The translations under genes and the position numbers were made by a program. Under the pieces are notes generated by a model, which saw only the letters and a program-made list of their open reading frames with translations, was not told the origin of the DNA and did no database searches. Below are positions 33,725 through 42,755 of a stretch of 64,000 nt of DNA, one piece after another. Source of the DNA: Verrucomicrobiaceae bacterium UBA7681 (GTDB lineage Bacteria; Verrucomicrobiota; Verrucomicrobiia; Verrucomicrobiales; Verrucomicrobiaceae); NCBI GenBank assembly GCA_002482965.1, contig DLGZ01000032.1, positions 14,428 to 78,427 on the forward strand, read 5' to 3'. How positions within the stretch are numbered: the first letter of the stretch is position 1; every line of letters starts with the position of its first letter.

Positions 33725-36556
33725 CTAGAAACTCATTGGGATCTGCGAGGCTTCGACTGAAAGTGCGGGCGGGATGACGCGGCGGAAATCGTCGAGGGAG
33801 ACGGGCTTGGTGAGGAAGGCATTCATGCCACATTCGCGGCACTCTTCTTTGACTCCGGTGAGGGCGTGGCCTGTCATGGCGATGATGGCGGGCTGATGTT
33901 TGAGCTGGAAGTTGCCGCGGATGCGCCGGGTGGCTTCGACTCCGCCCATGACGGGCATTTGCAGGTCCATGAAGACGATATCATACCCGCCTTGGCCGAC
34001 CATGCTGACGGCTTCTTCGCCGTTGTTGGCGATGTCCATGCGCACATAGCCGAGGCGCTGCAGCAGCATGGTGGCGATTTTTTGATTCAAGGGCTGATCT
34101 TCGACAAGGAGGATTTGCGCGGGGTTCTGGCTGGCGAAGTTGTCGGCGTCTGCTTTGGCGGCCTTGGCGATGGCACGGTTGGTGGCGTGGGAGACCTGAA
34201 TGTCATGTCCGCCAGCGGCGGCACGTGCAGAACTTTGATTCGACATGGAGGGTGGCGCGGGCATCTCCAATACTGAGGGGGAATCAAACGTGGAAACCAT
34301 CGGTTGTCCCATCTGAGGCTGCACCATCGGTTGTCCCATCTGCGGCTGCACCATCGGCTGCGCCATCTGGGGCTGGAAGTAAAATGGCTGCTGCGACTGC
34401 TGCGGCTGTTGCACGGGTGTGTTGAGCGGGCGCAGTGCAGGTGCGGCCACAGGAACTGGTGCTGTGGCGATCCTCTCGGCTGGTGCAGCCGAGGTGACGA
34501 TGGGTGTGAGGATCACCCTGCGTGGCATGCGGTAGAGCTCGGCCATGGTGCGCAGGAGTTCACGGCGTTTGATGGGCTTGGACAGCCGCGCGTGCCGGCT
34601 GCCGGCGGGCGGGCTGTAGCGTTCACGATCCAGCTTCGCGCTGGTGATGGACATGATGGTGATGATGGCGGTGCCACGCATGGCGGCGGTATTCAGCATT
34701 TGCACGGCCTCCTCATGCTGGAGGCCGGTGACATCGAGAATGAAGAGACCCGCCTCTTCGACCATGGAATCGAGTTCCACAAGAGAACGGTCTCGCAGCA
34801 GGCGCACCGTCATGCCCCATTGCATCAGCGACTGGTTCAGCACCTGCAAAGTGGTGGGATGCGCACTGTAAACAACGGCCGGGCGCGACTTGACGACATC
34901 GAGCCAGGCCAGTTCTTCCTCACGCGATTCATCATCCGCAGCGACGATGAGGGGCAGCTCAAAGAAGAAATCGGACCCCTTCCCTTCTTCGCTGACGACG
35001 CTGATCTCCCCCTGCATCATTTTGATGAGCTTTTTGGAAATGGCGAGGCCCAGGCCTGTGCCGCCGTATTTGCGCGTGGTGGAGGCGTCGGCCTGATTGA
35101 AGGCCTGAAAGAGCTGGCCGATTTTTTCCGGTGGAATGCCGATGCCGGTGTCGCGCACGGAAAAGTGCAGAAGCGTCCTGTCCCCCTGCGGGGTCTGACG
35201 TGAAACCTGGCGCACCAGGATGAGGATCTCGCCCTTCTCGGTGAACTTGATGGCGTTGCCGACGAGGTTGACGAGGATTTGCTTGATGCGCTGGAAGTCG
35301 CCGAGCACCTTGCGCGGGAGGGCGGCGTCAAGGTGGACATTGAGCTCGATGTTTTTCTCGGCAGCCTTGTGGGTGAAGACGTCGGTGGTTTCGCCAAGCA
35401 GTTTTTCAATGTCCACCGGGAACTTTTCCATGTCCATCTTGGCGGACTCGAGCTTGGAGAAGTCGAGGATGTCATTGATGACGTGGAGGAGTGATTCGCC
35501 GCTGGAGCGGATCATGCGGATGAGCTCCTCCTGCTCGGGATCGAGCCCCATTTCAATGAGGAGGCTGGTGGTGCCGATGATGCCATTCATCGGTGTGCGA
35601 ATCTCATGACTCATGTTGGCGAGGAAGCTGCCCTTGGCGGCGGTGGCGGTTTCCGCCTGCCGCTTGGCGGCTTCGTATTCGACGAGCAGGGTGTGCTTGC
35701 GCTGGTCCTCCTCCTGCACATGGGAGATCATCATGTTAAACTCCTCCTGCACGAGGTCGAGATCGTCACAGCCATCGGCGGGGACGCGGGCATTGAGATT
35801 TCCGGCACGCATGGCACGGAAGGCGTCGATGAGGGAATGGGTCTTCTTCGTGATGCGCCGGCCGATGATGTAGAAGCTGAACACTGCGAGGGCGAGACCG
35901 GCACAGGCACCGAGAATGGGCACGGTGAGACGCTGGGCATTGAAGAGATGCCGCAGCTGCACCAGAGGCTGACGTGCGATGAAGGCGCCCGCCACATGCC
36001 CGCTGCGGGAGTAGAGGGGCGCGGCGCTGATGAGCCAGTGATCGCCGCCGTTGATTTCGAGATCGCGGTTGTCGCTGGTGTCATCCATGACCAGGGAACT
36101 GCCCGCCATCACGCGGTAGATGAGATTGTTCATGTGTGCCGCGGAGGGATCCTCGATGACACAATTCTGGCAGCCGGGAAAGATGACGATGGGCGGCGAC
36201 TTTGCCATCGGCGGAGAGCCGCCGCCAACTGTCTGGCGCGGTGCCACCATCTCGACTTGCAGACCGAGAATTTGCAGGGCTGGGGGGATGTCCACCGTCT
36301 GCAGGCGCATGCGCATGCGTGTTTCGTTCTCCCAGTTCAGCGGGGCCACTCCAGTCATTTCATTCTCACTGAGGGCCTGCCGGTTCAGCTCCATCTGACC
36401 GGCCAAAGCAGCCGCACCGAGGTAGGAGCTCTGCACGAAGCGCAGAGTGATAAACTCCTGCCACATGAAGCCCGTGGCAGTCGCCCCCGCACCCACCAGC
36501 ACGGCAAACATGCCGAGCAGGGTAAAGCGGTTGGCGATCTGAAAGTGAAACCTCAT
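33725..36556 (-). CDS. Hybrid sensor histidine kinase
   Basis: 943 residues. A first membrane helix (about 9-33), a periplasmic sensor region (to about 210) containing CQNC, a second helix (about 215-236) and a HAMP-like segment are followed by a HisKA domain (ANMSHEIRTPMNGIIG, His near 317), and a HATPase_c domain with LVNLVGNAIKFTEKGE, DTGIGIPPEK and GGTGLGLAISKKL. A degenerate receiver-like domain follows (about 540-660), then a Gln/Pro-rich linker with tandem QPMVQPQMG repeats, and a final complete receiver (FMDLQMPVMGG, Asp near 864). Its start overlaps the stop of the response regulator gene upstream as ATGA. It likely forms a phosphorelay with that protein. Confidence 0.9.
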   Translation of the reverse strand: MRFHFQIANRFTLLGMFAVLVGAGATATGFMWQEFITLRFVQSSYLGAAALAGQMELNRQALSENEMTGVAPLNWENETRMRMRLQTVDIPPALQILGLQVEMVAPRQTVGGGSPPMAKSPPIVIFPGCQNCVIEDPSAAHMNNLIYRVMAGSSLVMDDTSDNRDLEINGGDHWLISAAPLYSRSGHVAGAFIARQPLVQLRHLFNAQRLTVPILGACAGLALAVFSFYIIGRRITKKTHSLIDAFRAMRAGNLNARVPADGCDDLDLVQEEFNMMISHVQEEDQRKHTLLVEYEAAKRQAETATAAKGSFLANMSHEIRTPMNGIIGTTSLLIEMGLDPEQEELIRMIRSSGESLLHVINDILDFSKLESAKMDMEKFPVDIEKLLGETTDVFTHKAAEKNIELNVHLDAALPRKVLGDFQRIKQILVNLVGNAIKFTEKGEILILVRQVSRQTPQGDRTLLHFSVRDTGIGIPPEKIGQLFQAFNQADASTTRKYGGTGLGLAISKKLIKMMQGEISVVSEEGKGSDFFFELPLIVAADDESREEELAWLDVVKSRPAVVYSAHPTTLQVLNQSLMQWGMTVRLLRDRSLVELDSMVEEAGLFILDVTGLQHEEAVQMLNTAAMRGTAIITIMSITSAKLDRERYSPPAGSRHARLSKPIKRRELLRTMAELYRMPRRVILTPIVTSAAPAERIATAPVPVAAPALRPLNTPVQQPQQSQQPFYFQPQMAQPMVQPQMGQPMVQPQMGQPMVSTFDSPSVLEMPAPPSMSNQSSARAAAGGHDIQVSHATNRAIAKAAKADADNFASQNPAQILLVEDQPLNQKIATMLLQRLGYVRMDIANNGEEAVSMVGQGGYDIVFMDLQMPVMGGVEATRRIRGNFQLKHQPAIIAMTGHALTGVKEECRECGMNAFLTKPVSLDDFRRVIPPALSVEASQIPMSF

Positions 36557-37032
36557 GAGGCTGCACCGGGTTTGAAGGTCGAGTTATTCGACTCAGCCCC
36601 CTCCGATTCCTGGACCATGGCACGACGCACCGCCAGGCAGAGGCTTTCCAGATTGAAGGGCTTGTGGAGAACATCCACAAAACCAATCGCCTGGCAAAGA
36701 TCCTTCACATCGTCCTGGAAGTAGCCGCTGCAGGCGATGACGGGCAGCCGCGGATCACAGGAACGCAGCCATTCGAGCACCTCAAAGCCGGAGGCACCGC
36801 CAGGCATGGTGAGGTCTACAATGGCGACGGTGAAGCGCTGCCCGGCCTCCACGCCTGCGCGCACGAGTTCGAGCGCCGCTTCACCGCTGCCGGTGGCCAC
36901 GGCCTCAAAACCGTGGGCTTCCAGCACGGCTTTGCCTACGGCCAGCACGTGAGGTTCGTCATCCACAAGCAACACACGTGCGATGGCACGAGCGGCAAAT
37001 TCACGAGGGAGAAGCTGGGAGGTCTGGGACAT
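36553..37032 (-). CDS. Single-domain response regulator
   Basis: 159 residues from the ATG at 37032. It is a stand-alone CheY-like receiver: LLVDDEPH with the acid pair (Asp24, Asp25), AIVDLTMPGGASGFEVLEW with phospho-Asp73, a Ser in IACSGY and Lys in VLHKPFN. It has no output domain, so it acts by protein contacts or as a relay. Its stop overlaps the hybrid kinase start as ATGA, and it lies 40 bp after the GspE-type gene, suggesting control of the pilus/secretion system. Confidence 0.88.
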   Translation of the reverse strand: MSQTSQLLPREFAARAIARVLLVDDEPHVLAVGKAVLEAHGFEAVATGSGEAALELVRAGVEAGQRFTVAIVDLTMPGGASGFEVLEWLRSCDPRLPVIACSGYFQDDVKDLCQAIGFVDVLHKPFNLESLCLAVRRAMVQESEGAESNNSTFKPGAAS

Positions 37033-37072
37033 GATGGCGAATAGCTGGGTGATTGAGAAAAAGTCTTCCGTG

Positions 37073-39247
37073 TTACATTGCGGTGTAGCTAAGGCATTTG
37101 ATTTCATCGAGCGACGTGTGCCCTCCGATGATCTGCTGGAGGCCTTCCTGATAGAGCGAACGGAAACCGTTTTTAAAGGCGGCGGCACGCATCGCGCTCA
37201 GCGGTGCGCCTTCCTCAACAAGATCGCGCAGTTCATTGTTCACTTCGCACAGCTCCATCAGCGCGACGCGTCCGGCGTAGCCGGTGCCATGGCACTCATC
37301 ACAGCCGCGTGCGGTGTAGATGGGCGTGGTGATCGGCGCTGTGATCACGGCCTGCTTGGCCATGAGATCCTGCACGTCCTGCGGTGCCTGCATGGGCTGC
37401 TTGCAGTAGGTGCACAGCCTGCGGACGAGACGCTGGGCCTGGCTGAGAGCTAGTGAGTCTGCGAGAAGGTATTTTTCCACTCCCATGGACAACAGTCGTG
37501 ACACAGCACGAAGCGAGTCATTGGCATGCAGGGTGGTGAGCACGAGATGTCCTGTCAGTGAGGCGTTCACTGCAGCGCCTGCGGTTTCCGCATCGCGTGA
37601 CTCACCGATCAGGATGATGTCAGGGTCGGCACGCAGCAAGGAACGCAGACCATTCGCGAAGTCGAGACCGCGGGCGTTGTTGGTCTGGGTCTGATTGATG
37701 CCTTCAATTTCGTATTCGATCGGGTCTTCGATCGTCTGGATGTTGACGGTTTCATCGTTCACGCTGTTGAGCAGGGCATACAGCGTGGTGGTTTTCCCGG
37801 AGCCGGTGGGACCGGTGACGAGCACCAGCCCCTGGTCGCGCTGCATGGTGCGCGTGAGGATGTCGATCTGGCGCTGCGAGAGATTGAAGTCCGAGAGACG
37901 CTTCACCCCGTCCTGCTTGTCGAGGAAACGCATGATGACCTTCTGGAACTCACGCCGCGTCGGCACCGCAGCGACACGAACATCCACCCGACGCCGGCCG
38001 ATGGAGAGCGCCATGCGTCCGTCCTGGCACTCCTGCCGGTTCTGGCTCATGCCGGCGTAGTTTTTCAGCAGGGCCACGTAGCGGTTGAGCTGGCTCTCCG
38101 GCGCGGTCATGATGGTCTTCATGGTGCCGTCCATGCGCGCACGAAACCGGGTGAAGCTGTAAAATTTCTCCAGATGCAAATCTGAAGCGCGGCAGCGGAT
38201 GGCGGTGAAGAGCGCCCACTGCACGAGCTGCTCAGGCTCGTGGTTGGGATTCTGCGGATTGATCCGCGCCATGTCTTCGGGGGAAATTTCGACGACGCTG
38301 GAATCATCCGCGACGGAGAGGGTGCTCCCCTCCATCGAAGCCACCGCACTGGGATCAAAGGTGGCTCCCGCGCGGTTGATCGCCTCACGAATGCTGACCA
38401 AATCTGCCAGCACCGGGATGATCTTCACCGATGGATTGCCCATCGAGAGCCATTCGTCTTCGAAGGCGTAGCAGTCGCTGCTCTCACTGAGGAGGAAGAC
38501 GACCTGCTTGCCGATGTAGAGCGGGTAAACATTGTGCCGTTCCAGCAGGGGAATGGGGAAGAAGCTCTGGCGCTGCGCCTCGGTGGCGCTGTACACGAGG
38601 GTGCGGCAGCCGCTGACGAGATGCTGGAGGGCGATGCCCATGTTGCGCTGCACCACATTGAAATGCGTGACAGCCATTGTCTCAGTCTTGCCACTCTCCG
38701 CCTCGTAAAAGCCTTTCAGCTTGGTGATTTCAGCCGGTTCATACGGATAGTGTTCGAGCAGCCACTTGAAGGTGCCGTCCAGTCCGAGATCGGAAAACAC
38801 CTGCGGCTGCAGCTGCTCCATCGCGTTCGACTGTGAAATCGGCATCTGGCCAAAGCGCTGCACCAGATCCTTGCGGGTGTTTTGATACTGCTCCGGTGTG
38901 ACGAGCACCCGGATGGTGAGGAAGTGCGGCACGCCCCACAAATCTCCCGCCCGTGGATTGTGATGCGCCATGACCAGCAGCGGGCCGATGGTGCTGACCG
39001 GCAGCCAGGGATCCGCCACATAGGGCACCCGGCCGAGCTTGCGGATGAGCCGTTCCGCATCGGGCGAGCAGCTTTCACGCAGAAGTGTGACCGGCAGCAT
39101 GCCGTGCTGCAGGGCCAGGCCTTCGATGGATTGAATGGCCAGAATGGCCGATTGCCTCGCCTCAACAATCGTGTTAGGTGGATTACTCGCAGCACCAAAG
39201 GATTTTGGTGTCAGCGGGTTTGTTGGGTTCTGTAATGTGACAGACAT
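37073..39247 (-). CDS. GspE/PilB-type secretion ATPase
   Basis: 724 residues. The N-terminal half (1-320) includes a region resembling GspE N-terminal domains (AILAIQSIEGLALQHGML onward, with divergent middle sequence). The C-terminal motor has a Walker A GPTGSGKTTT (about 475-485), an Asp box, Walker B LRADPDIILIGESRD, a His box TLHAND, and the tetracysteine zinc motif CTYC-x-CDECHGTGYAGR. Such ATPases assemble pseudopili in type II secretion or type IV pili. It is in an operon with three pseudopilins and a two-component pair; PilC/GspF, PilT and secretin genes are not in the window. Confidence 0.93.
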   Translation of the reverse strand: MSVTLQNPTNPLTPKSFGAASNPPNTIVEARQSAILAIQSIEGLALQHGMLPVTLLRESCSPDAERLIRKLGRVPYVADPWLPVSTIGPLLVMAHHNPRAGDLWGVPHFLTIRVLVTPEQYQNTRKDLVQRFGQMPISQSNAMEQLQPQVFSDLGLDGTFKWLLEHYPYEPAEITKLKGFYEAESGKTETMAVTHFNVVQRNMGIALQHLVSGCRTLVYSATEAQRQSFFPIPLLERHNVYPLYIGKQVVFLLSESSDCYAFEDEWLSMGNPSVKIIPVLADLVSIREAINRAGATFDPSAVASMEGSTLSVADDSSVVEISPEDMARINPQNPNHEPEQLVQWALFTAIRCRASDLHLEKFYSFTRFRARMDGTMKTIMTAPESQLNRYVALLKNYAGMSQNRQECQDGRMALSIGRRRVDVRVAAVPTRREFQKVIMRFLDKQDGVKRLSDFNLSQRQIDILTRTMQRDQGLVLVTGPTGSGKTTTLYALLNSVNDETVNIQTIEDPIEYEIEGINQTQTNNARGLDFANGLRSLLRADPDIILIGESRDAETAGAAVNASLTGHLVLTTLHANDSLRAVSRLLSMGVEKYLLADSLALSQAQRLVRRLCTYCKQPMQAPQDVQDLMAKQAVITAPITTPIYTARGCDECHGTGYAGRVALMELCEVNNELRDLVEEGAPLSAMRAAAFKNGFRSLYQEGLQQIIGGHTSLDEIKCLSYTAM

Positions 39248-39265
39248 GGGTGTGGCGAGGCAGAC

Positions 39266-39790
39266 TCAGCGTCCAGCCATTTGAAAATTCGGCGGGAAAA
39301 CAAATGCCGTGGTGAAGTCTGTGCCTTCGAAATTCATCAGTATTCCGGTGCCGCTCTGCCCCGGTTTGATCAATTCAAACAGTTTACCCGTCCAGCGCAG
39401 ACGATGCGCGGAGACATCGCTGGAGGAGACCGGATTGTACCGTGGATCCATGAAGGGGGAGCCCGGCTGTGCGCGCTTAATATTGGGATCGCGGTATTGG
39501 AGCGTACGCAGAATGACCAGCTCATCCGCCACGGACCCAGTCATGGCATCAAACACCAGCTCGTAGTTCTGCTGGGCGAAACGATGCAGCGACTGGTTGA
39601 GCGTCTCCTGCCGTGACATGGCCAGCGCATCTTTGGAACCGCCTAAAAATTGGCCAAACGACTGCACGGCGATTCCTGCCAGCACCCCCATGATGGAAAT
39701 CACAATGACCAGTTCAGACATGGAAAAACCACGCTCACTGCCGGCTGGCAGGAAGGTGGTGCGAATTCCGCGATGTACGGGAGGGGTCAT
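39266..39790 (-). CDS. Pseudopilin with N-methylation motif
   Basis: 174 residues. The prepilin signal is RGFSMSELVIVISIMGVLAGIA: a positively charged leader of about 22 residues, the G|FSMSE cleavage site with the conserved Glu at +5, and a hydrophobic helix. The mature part is acidic and has no Cys pair. It is 18 bp upstream of the ATPase gene and 11 bp downstream of the next pseudopilin. Confidence 0.88.
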   Translation of the reverse strand: MTPPVHRGIRTTFLPAGSERGFSMSELVIVISIMGVLAGIAVQSFGQFLGGSKDALAMSRQETLNQSLHRFAQQNYELVFDAMTGSVADELVILRTLQYRDPNIKRAQPGSPFMDPRYNPVSSSDVSAHRLRWTGKLFELIKPGQSGTGILMNFEGTDFTTAFVFPPNFQMAGR

Positions 39791-39801
39791 GCCGGAGTGC
39801 G

Positions 39802-40206
39802 TCAGTAATAAATGCTTCCGGTCGGGCTGGTGAGCGAGACCTTGGTCATGGACGTGATGGAGGGAGGAAACGTGACGGTGTACCCGGACGGCATGTAGGC
39901 AGTCAGCGTCGTCTCCGCAAAACTCAGGTAGGGGCGCAGCAGAGTGTACTTCGAGTCGGACGATGATGCGGCGGTCCAGTCCAGCGCTGCCTGCGTCCGG
40001 CCACGCACCTGGATGTAGCTTGCCTGGGCCAGATTTAGCGACTCCGCACGGGCGATCGCCAGATTGCGTTCACTGTCACCCCGCATGCGAGTGACGGAAG
40101 GGATCGCCATGAAGGCGATGATGCCAATGATCGACACACAGGCCATCATCTCCACCAGCGAGAAACCGCGAATGAATGAGTGAGATTTGGAAGAGGAGGT
40201 GTGCAT
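39802..40206 (-). CDS. Pseudopilin with N-methylation motif
   Basis: 134 residues. Leader MHTSSSKSHSFIRG then FSLVEMMACVSIIGIIAFMA, the classic site with Glu at +5. The body (RMRGDSERNLAIARAESLN) is helix-rich, as in minor pseudopilins. It sits between the two other minor pseudopilin genes. Confidence 0.88.
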   Translation of the reverse strand: MHTSSSKSHSFIRGFSLVEMMACVSIIGIIAFMAIPSVTRMRGDSERNLAIARAESLNLAQASYIQVRGRTQAALDWTAASSSDSKYTLLRPYLSFAETTLTAYMPSGYTVTFPPSITSMTKVSLTSPTGSIYY

Positions 40207-40230
40207 GATGAAGCTCAGCGGGAGAGCGGA

Positions 40231-40716
40231 TTATTGATTGACCAGATCCACATGAGGGAAATCGCCTATCTGCCAGTCAGCGAAGGACAGGTACTGCTGC
40301 GCATTGGCCAAAGCGGCGGTCTGCAGTTGATTGGCATTGGTGGTGTAATCCGCAAAGTGATCCGCCGTCGTCTGATCAAGGAAACCCACGCGCAGACTCG
40401 GATCCGACGATGCTGGATTTGGAATCAGAAGATTGAAACGCAGCTTGCTTGAGGCCAGCGCGTTATAAGTGGTGCGCACGCTTTCAAGGCTGCGAAATTG
40501 AGCCGTGTTGCCGACGCGCATCTGCGCCATCACCCAGGCGGTCAAGGCGCTCTGCACCGACGCCTGCTGCTGCCGGGCCATGACACGATGAGCATCGCGT
40601 GAGGCATTCGAAATGGCCGCCACCACGATGGATGACATGATGCCGATGATGGCAATCGTGAAGATCGCCTCAACAAAACTAAATCCACGCTTCCTCCTCT
40701 GTTTCATCATCTTCAT
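40231..40716 (-). CDS. Pseudopilin with N-methylation motif
   Basis: 161 residues. Leader MKMMKQRRKRG then FSFVEAIFTIAIIGIMSSIV, the prepilin peptidase site with Glu at +5. The remainder resembles minor pseudopilins. First gene of the minor-pilin and ATPase operon, after a strong terminator. Confidence 0.88.
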   Translation of the reverse strand: MKMMKQRRKRGFSFVEAIFTIAIIGIMSSIVVAAISNASRDAHRVMARQQQASVQSALTAWVMAQMRVGNTAQFRSLESVRTTYNALASSKLRFNLLIPNPASSDPSLRVGFLDQTTADHFADYTTNANQLQTAALANAQQYLSFADWQIGDFPHVDLVNQ

Positions 40717-40743
40717 AATCAGTGCCGCCTAAATTTGCTTGTT

Positions 40744-40778
40744 ACACAAAAGCCGCCGGGGAGTCACCTCCCCGGCGG
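40744..40778 (-). terminator. Terminator between the major pseudopilin and the operon
   Basis: CCGCCGGGGAG-TCAC-CTCCCCGGCGG (40753-40778) is a perfect 11-bp stem with a 4-nt loop. On the minus strand CTTTTGTG follows. It lies about 70 bp after the stop of the pilin gene, so the pilin is probably made in excess as a separate short transcript, with partial read-through into the operon. Confidence 0.85.
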
Positions 40779-40849
40779 ACGTGAAGCGTCCGAATCTGTT
40801 GTTTTTTAGATCAACAATGAGCCGGGCGAAACGTTAGCTGAGTCCTGAA

Positions 40850-41254
40850 CTACTGCGAGGAGGTCGTGTCGTACTTCAGCTGCTTGTTGTCGTTGTCCCA
40901 GTCCAGGTAGCCGATCACCGCGGTACGATCTTCAGCATTGATGGCACCGGAGGTGAAGATCTTGTCCTTGAACGCACCTTGCGTCGGGGAGAGCGTACCA
41001 CCTTCAGCAGCGGCGACGGCCAAAGCGGTGGTGGTGATATCGGTGGTGTCAGCGCCGGCGGCGATGGCAGCATTCACGACGGAAGCGACGGTCTGCGCAT
41101 TGCGGCGGGCCGAAGCGTCACGGGCGCTTGCGTTCAGGTTACCGATGTTCGGGATCGCGATAGCGGCAATGATGCCGATGATGGCGATGACGACGAGCAT
41201 TTCCACGAGGCTGAAGCCAGCTTTGCGGGAGGTGTTGAGCTTGATGTTTTTCAT
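40850..41254 (-). CDS. Major type IV pilin-like protein
   Basis: 134 residues. MKNIKLNTSRKAG then FSLVEMLVVIAIIGIIAAIA is a canonical prepilin with a short leader and a strong hydrophobic helix with Glu at +5; the rest is Ala/Thr-rich and Asp/Asn-rich near the end. Its separation by a strong terminator and strong-looking leader suggest it is the abundant subunit. A poly-T, AT-rich region lies upstream of the start. Confidence 0.9.
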   Translation of the reverse strand: MKNIKLNTSRKAGFSLVEMLVVIAIIGIIAAIAIPNIGNLNASARDASARRNAQTVASVVNAAIAAGADTTDITTTALAVAAAEGGTLSPTQGAFKDKIFTSGAINAEDRTAVIGYLDWDNDNKQLKYDTTSSQ

Positions 41255-41817
41255 AGTGTTGTCTGTGTGTGTTTGGCTGTTGGTATTGCTTCGAGATGAT
41301 CAGCTTTGTGGAGTTGCTCAGCCTCGAATTATGGAAATTGTAAGGCATCTTAAAATTATACACAACGTTTTTTTCATAATTTTTACAAAGCCAATGATTT
41401 ACCACGCAAAAAAGGACGAGCACTCGCTCCCGAATGAACTTTTTTTCGCTTTAAAAAGATCTGCTCAGCATGGTTTGAACCGACTGGGACAGCTCGCTGC
41501 AACACCCCCATTGACAGCAATGTACCCATTCCCTGTCAGGACTGAGGCCCCCTGACTGTTGTTACTTGCCTAGTGCTCAGGTGATTTGACCTTTTTTCTT
41601 GCGATCCAGGCTGACACTGCATCTCAGACAGCTGGGACTGGACTATTCCTATGCTCTCGATACATCCAGGTAACAAGCGCTTGAGTAGAGAGGTCCCTGC
41701 TGAATCAGTTTGCCCATGCTCTTCTTATAGTTTTTATTATATTACGTGTTTATTAAAACTTTTTAAAAGCTCACGTACTTCAGCACCGCTTTGACCTTGC
41801 TGGTCTGTGCTTTCGGA
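41255..41817. other. Intergenic region, 563 bp, AT-rich, pilin promoter region
   Basis: The region between the divergent pilin and membrane-protein genes. It is the most AT-rich stretch of the window (41340-41460 and 41720-41780). The pilin promoter should lie in its left part. I looked for a sigma-54 type TGGCAC-N5-TTGC element on the pilin strand and did not see a good one. Confidence 0.45.
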
Positions 41818-42201
41818 ATGCGGATCCGCCTCTTGCTTTGGCAGGCACTCCCATTGGTCCTGCTCGTCCCGGCCTGCCTGCTCCGCCTAGTTTCCATTCA
41901 AAACCTGCCCACCACGTTCCTAATGCTGGCTCTGCTCGAAACCAATCTGGCAGAACTGACCGCCTTGCAGGCTCAGGTGATCTTTGCGGAACTGGGCACC
42001 CTGCTGCTGCTGGTGCTCTATGCCTGGTTTGTTAAAAACCGAGTTCCTGCCAATTTCCATTTGGGCCCTGTGGGACGTGCTTTGATCCTTCTGACCATGC
42101 CCATTCCACTCCTCTCCGACCTGCTTTCGCATGATCGGGAGGGCAGCTTGGCCGGCATCCCGCAGCGCTGCCTGTCCACCTTCCCATGCTCCACTCTTTA
42201 G
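41818..42201 (+). CDS. Hypothetical membrane protein
   Basis: About 127 residues from the ATG at 41818: MRIRLLLWQALPLVLLVPAC, then LLRLVSIQNL and two further hydrophobic helices (about 45-68 and 82-103). It is Leu-rich throughout and no family is recognised. Translation initiation is uncertain because a TTG 27 bp earlier is possible. It lies 113 bp upstream of the rhodanese gene. Confidence 0.5.
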   Translation: MRIRLLLWQALPLVLLVPACLLRLVSIQNLPTTFLMLALLETNLAELTALQAQVIFAELGTLLLLVLYAWFVKNRVPANFHLGPVGRALILLTMPIPLLSDLLSHDREGSLAGIPQRCLSTFPCSTL

Positions 42202-42314
42202 GGTGCCTATGCACACCATCGGCAGCCATGGCCCCTACCCTGAGCGCTACCCGCCGCAGAGTGTGGTGAGTTCCGCTGGCCAACTCACCACAAAGAGGCA
42301 CATTTCCGCACTTC

Positions 42315-42752
42315 ATGAATTCCCTCCTCATGCCTGCGCTCCTGATCTTCGGGCTTTGCACGGCTGCCTTCGCAACCGAGCCTCCCGGCAGCCCTTCGCT
42401 ACCACCGGCGGTGGTGGTTCCACCGGAAGTCCACGAGATCGCGCCGGAACAGGTGATGCGCCAGCTGGTGGACCACCCCGACACGCTGATCATTGACGTC
42501 CGCACTGAGGATGAAAGGCACACGCGCGGCTACATTCTCAATTCACTGAACTTCGACTACTTCCACGGCCAGAAGATGCTGGATGCTCTGGAAAAGCTCG
42601 ACAAGACCAAGCCCTGCATCGTGCACTGCGCGATCGGTGGCCGCGCCCAGTTCATCGCCGTGCAGATGCATCAACTCGGCTTTAAGGACATCCTCCTGCT
42701 CAAAGGCGGCTTCAACGCCTGGGCGGCCAGCGGGCAGGCCATCGCGAAGTGA
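42315..42752 (+). CDS. Secreted rhodanese-like protein
   Basis: 145 residues with a signal peptide (MNSLLMPALLIFGLCTAAFA). A single rhodanese domain follows: TLIIDVRTEDERHTRGYIL, then the active-site loop CIVHCAIGGRA with the catalytic Cys, and DILLLKGGFNAW. Periplasmic rhodaneses transfer sulfane sulfur, for example to cyanide or redox proteins; the partner is unknown. Confidence 0.85.
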   Translation: MNSLLMPALLIFGLCTAAFATEPPGSPSLPPAVVVPPEVHEIAPEQVMRQLVDHPDTLIIDVRTEDERHTRGYILNSLNFDYFHGQKMLDALEKLDKTKPCIVHCAIGGRAQFIAVQMHQLGFKDILLLKGGFNAWAASGQAIAK

Positions 42753-42755
42753 TGG

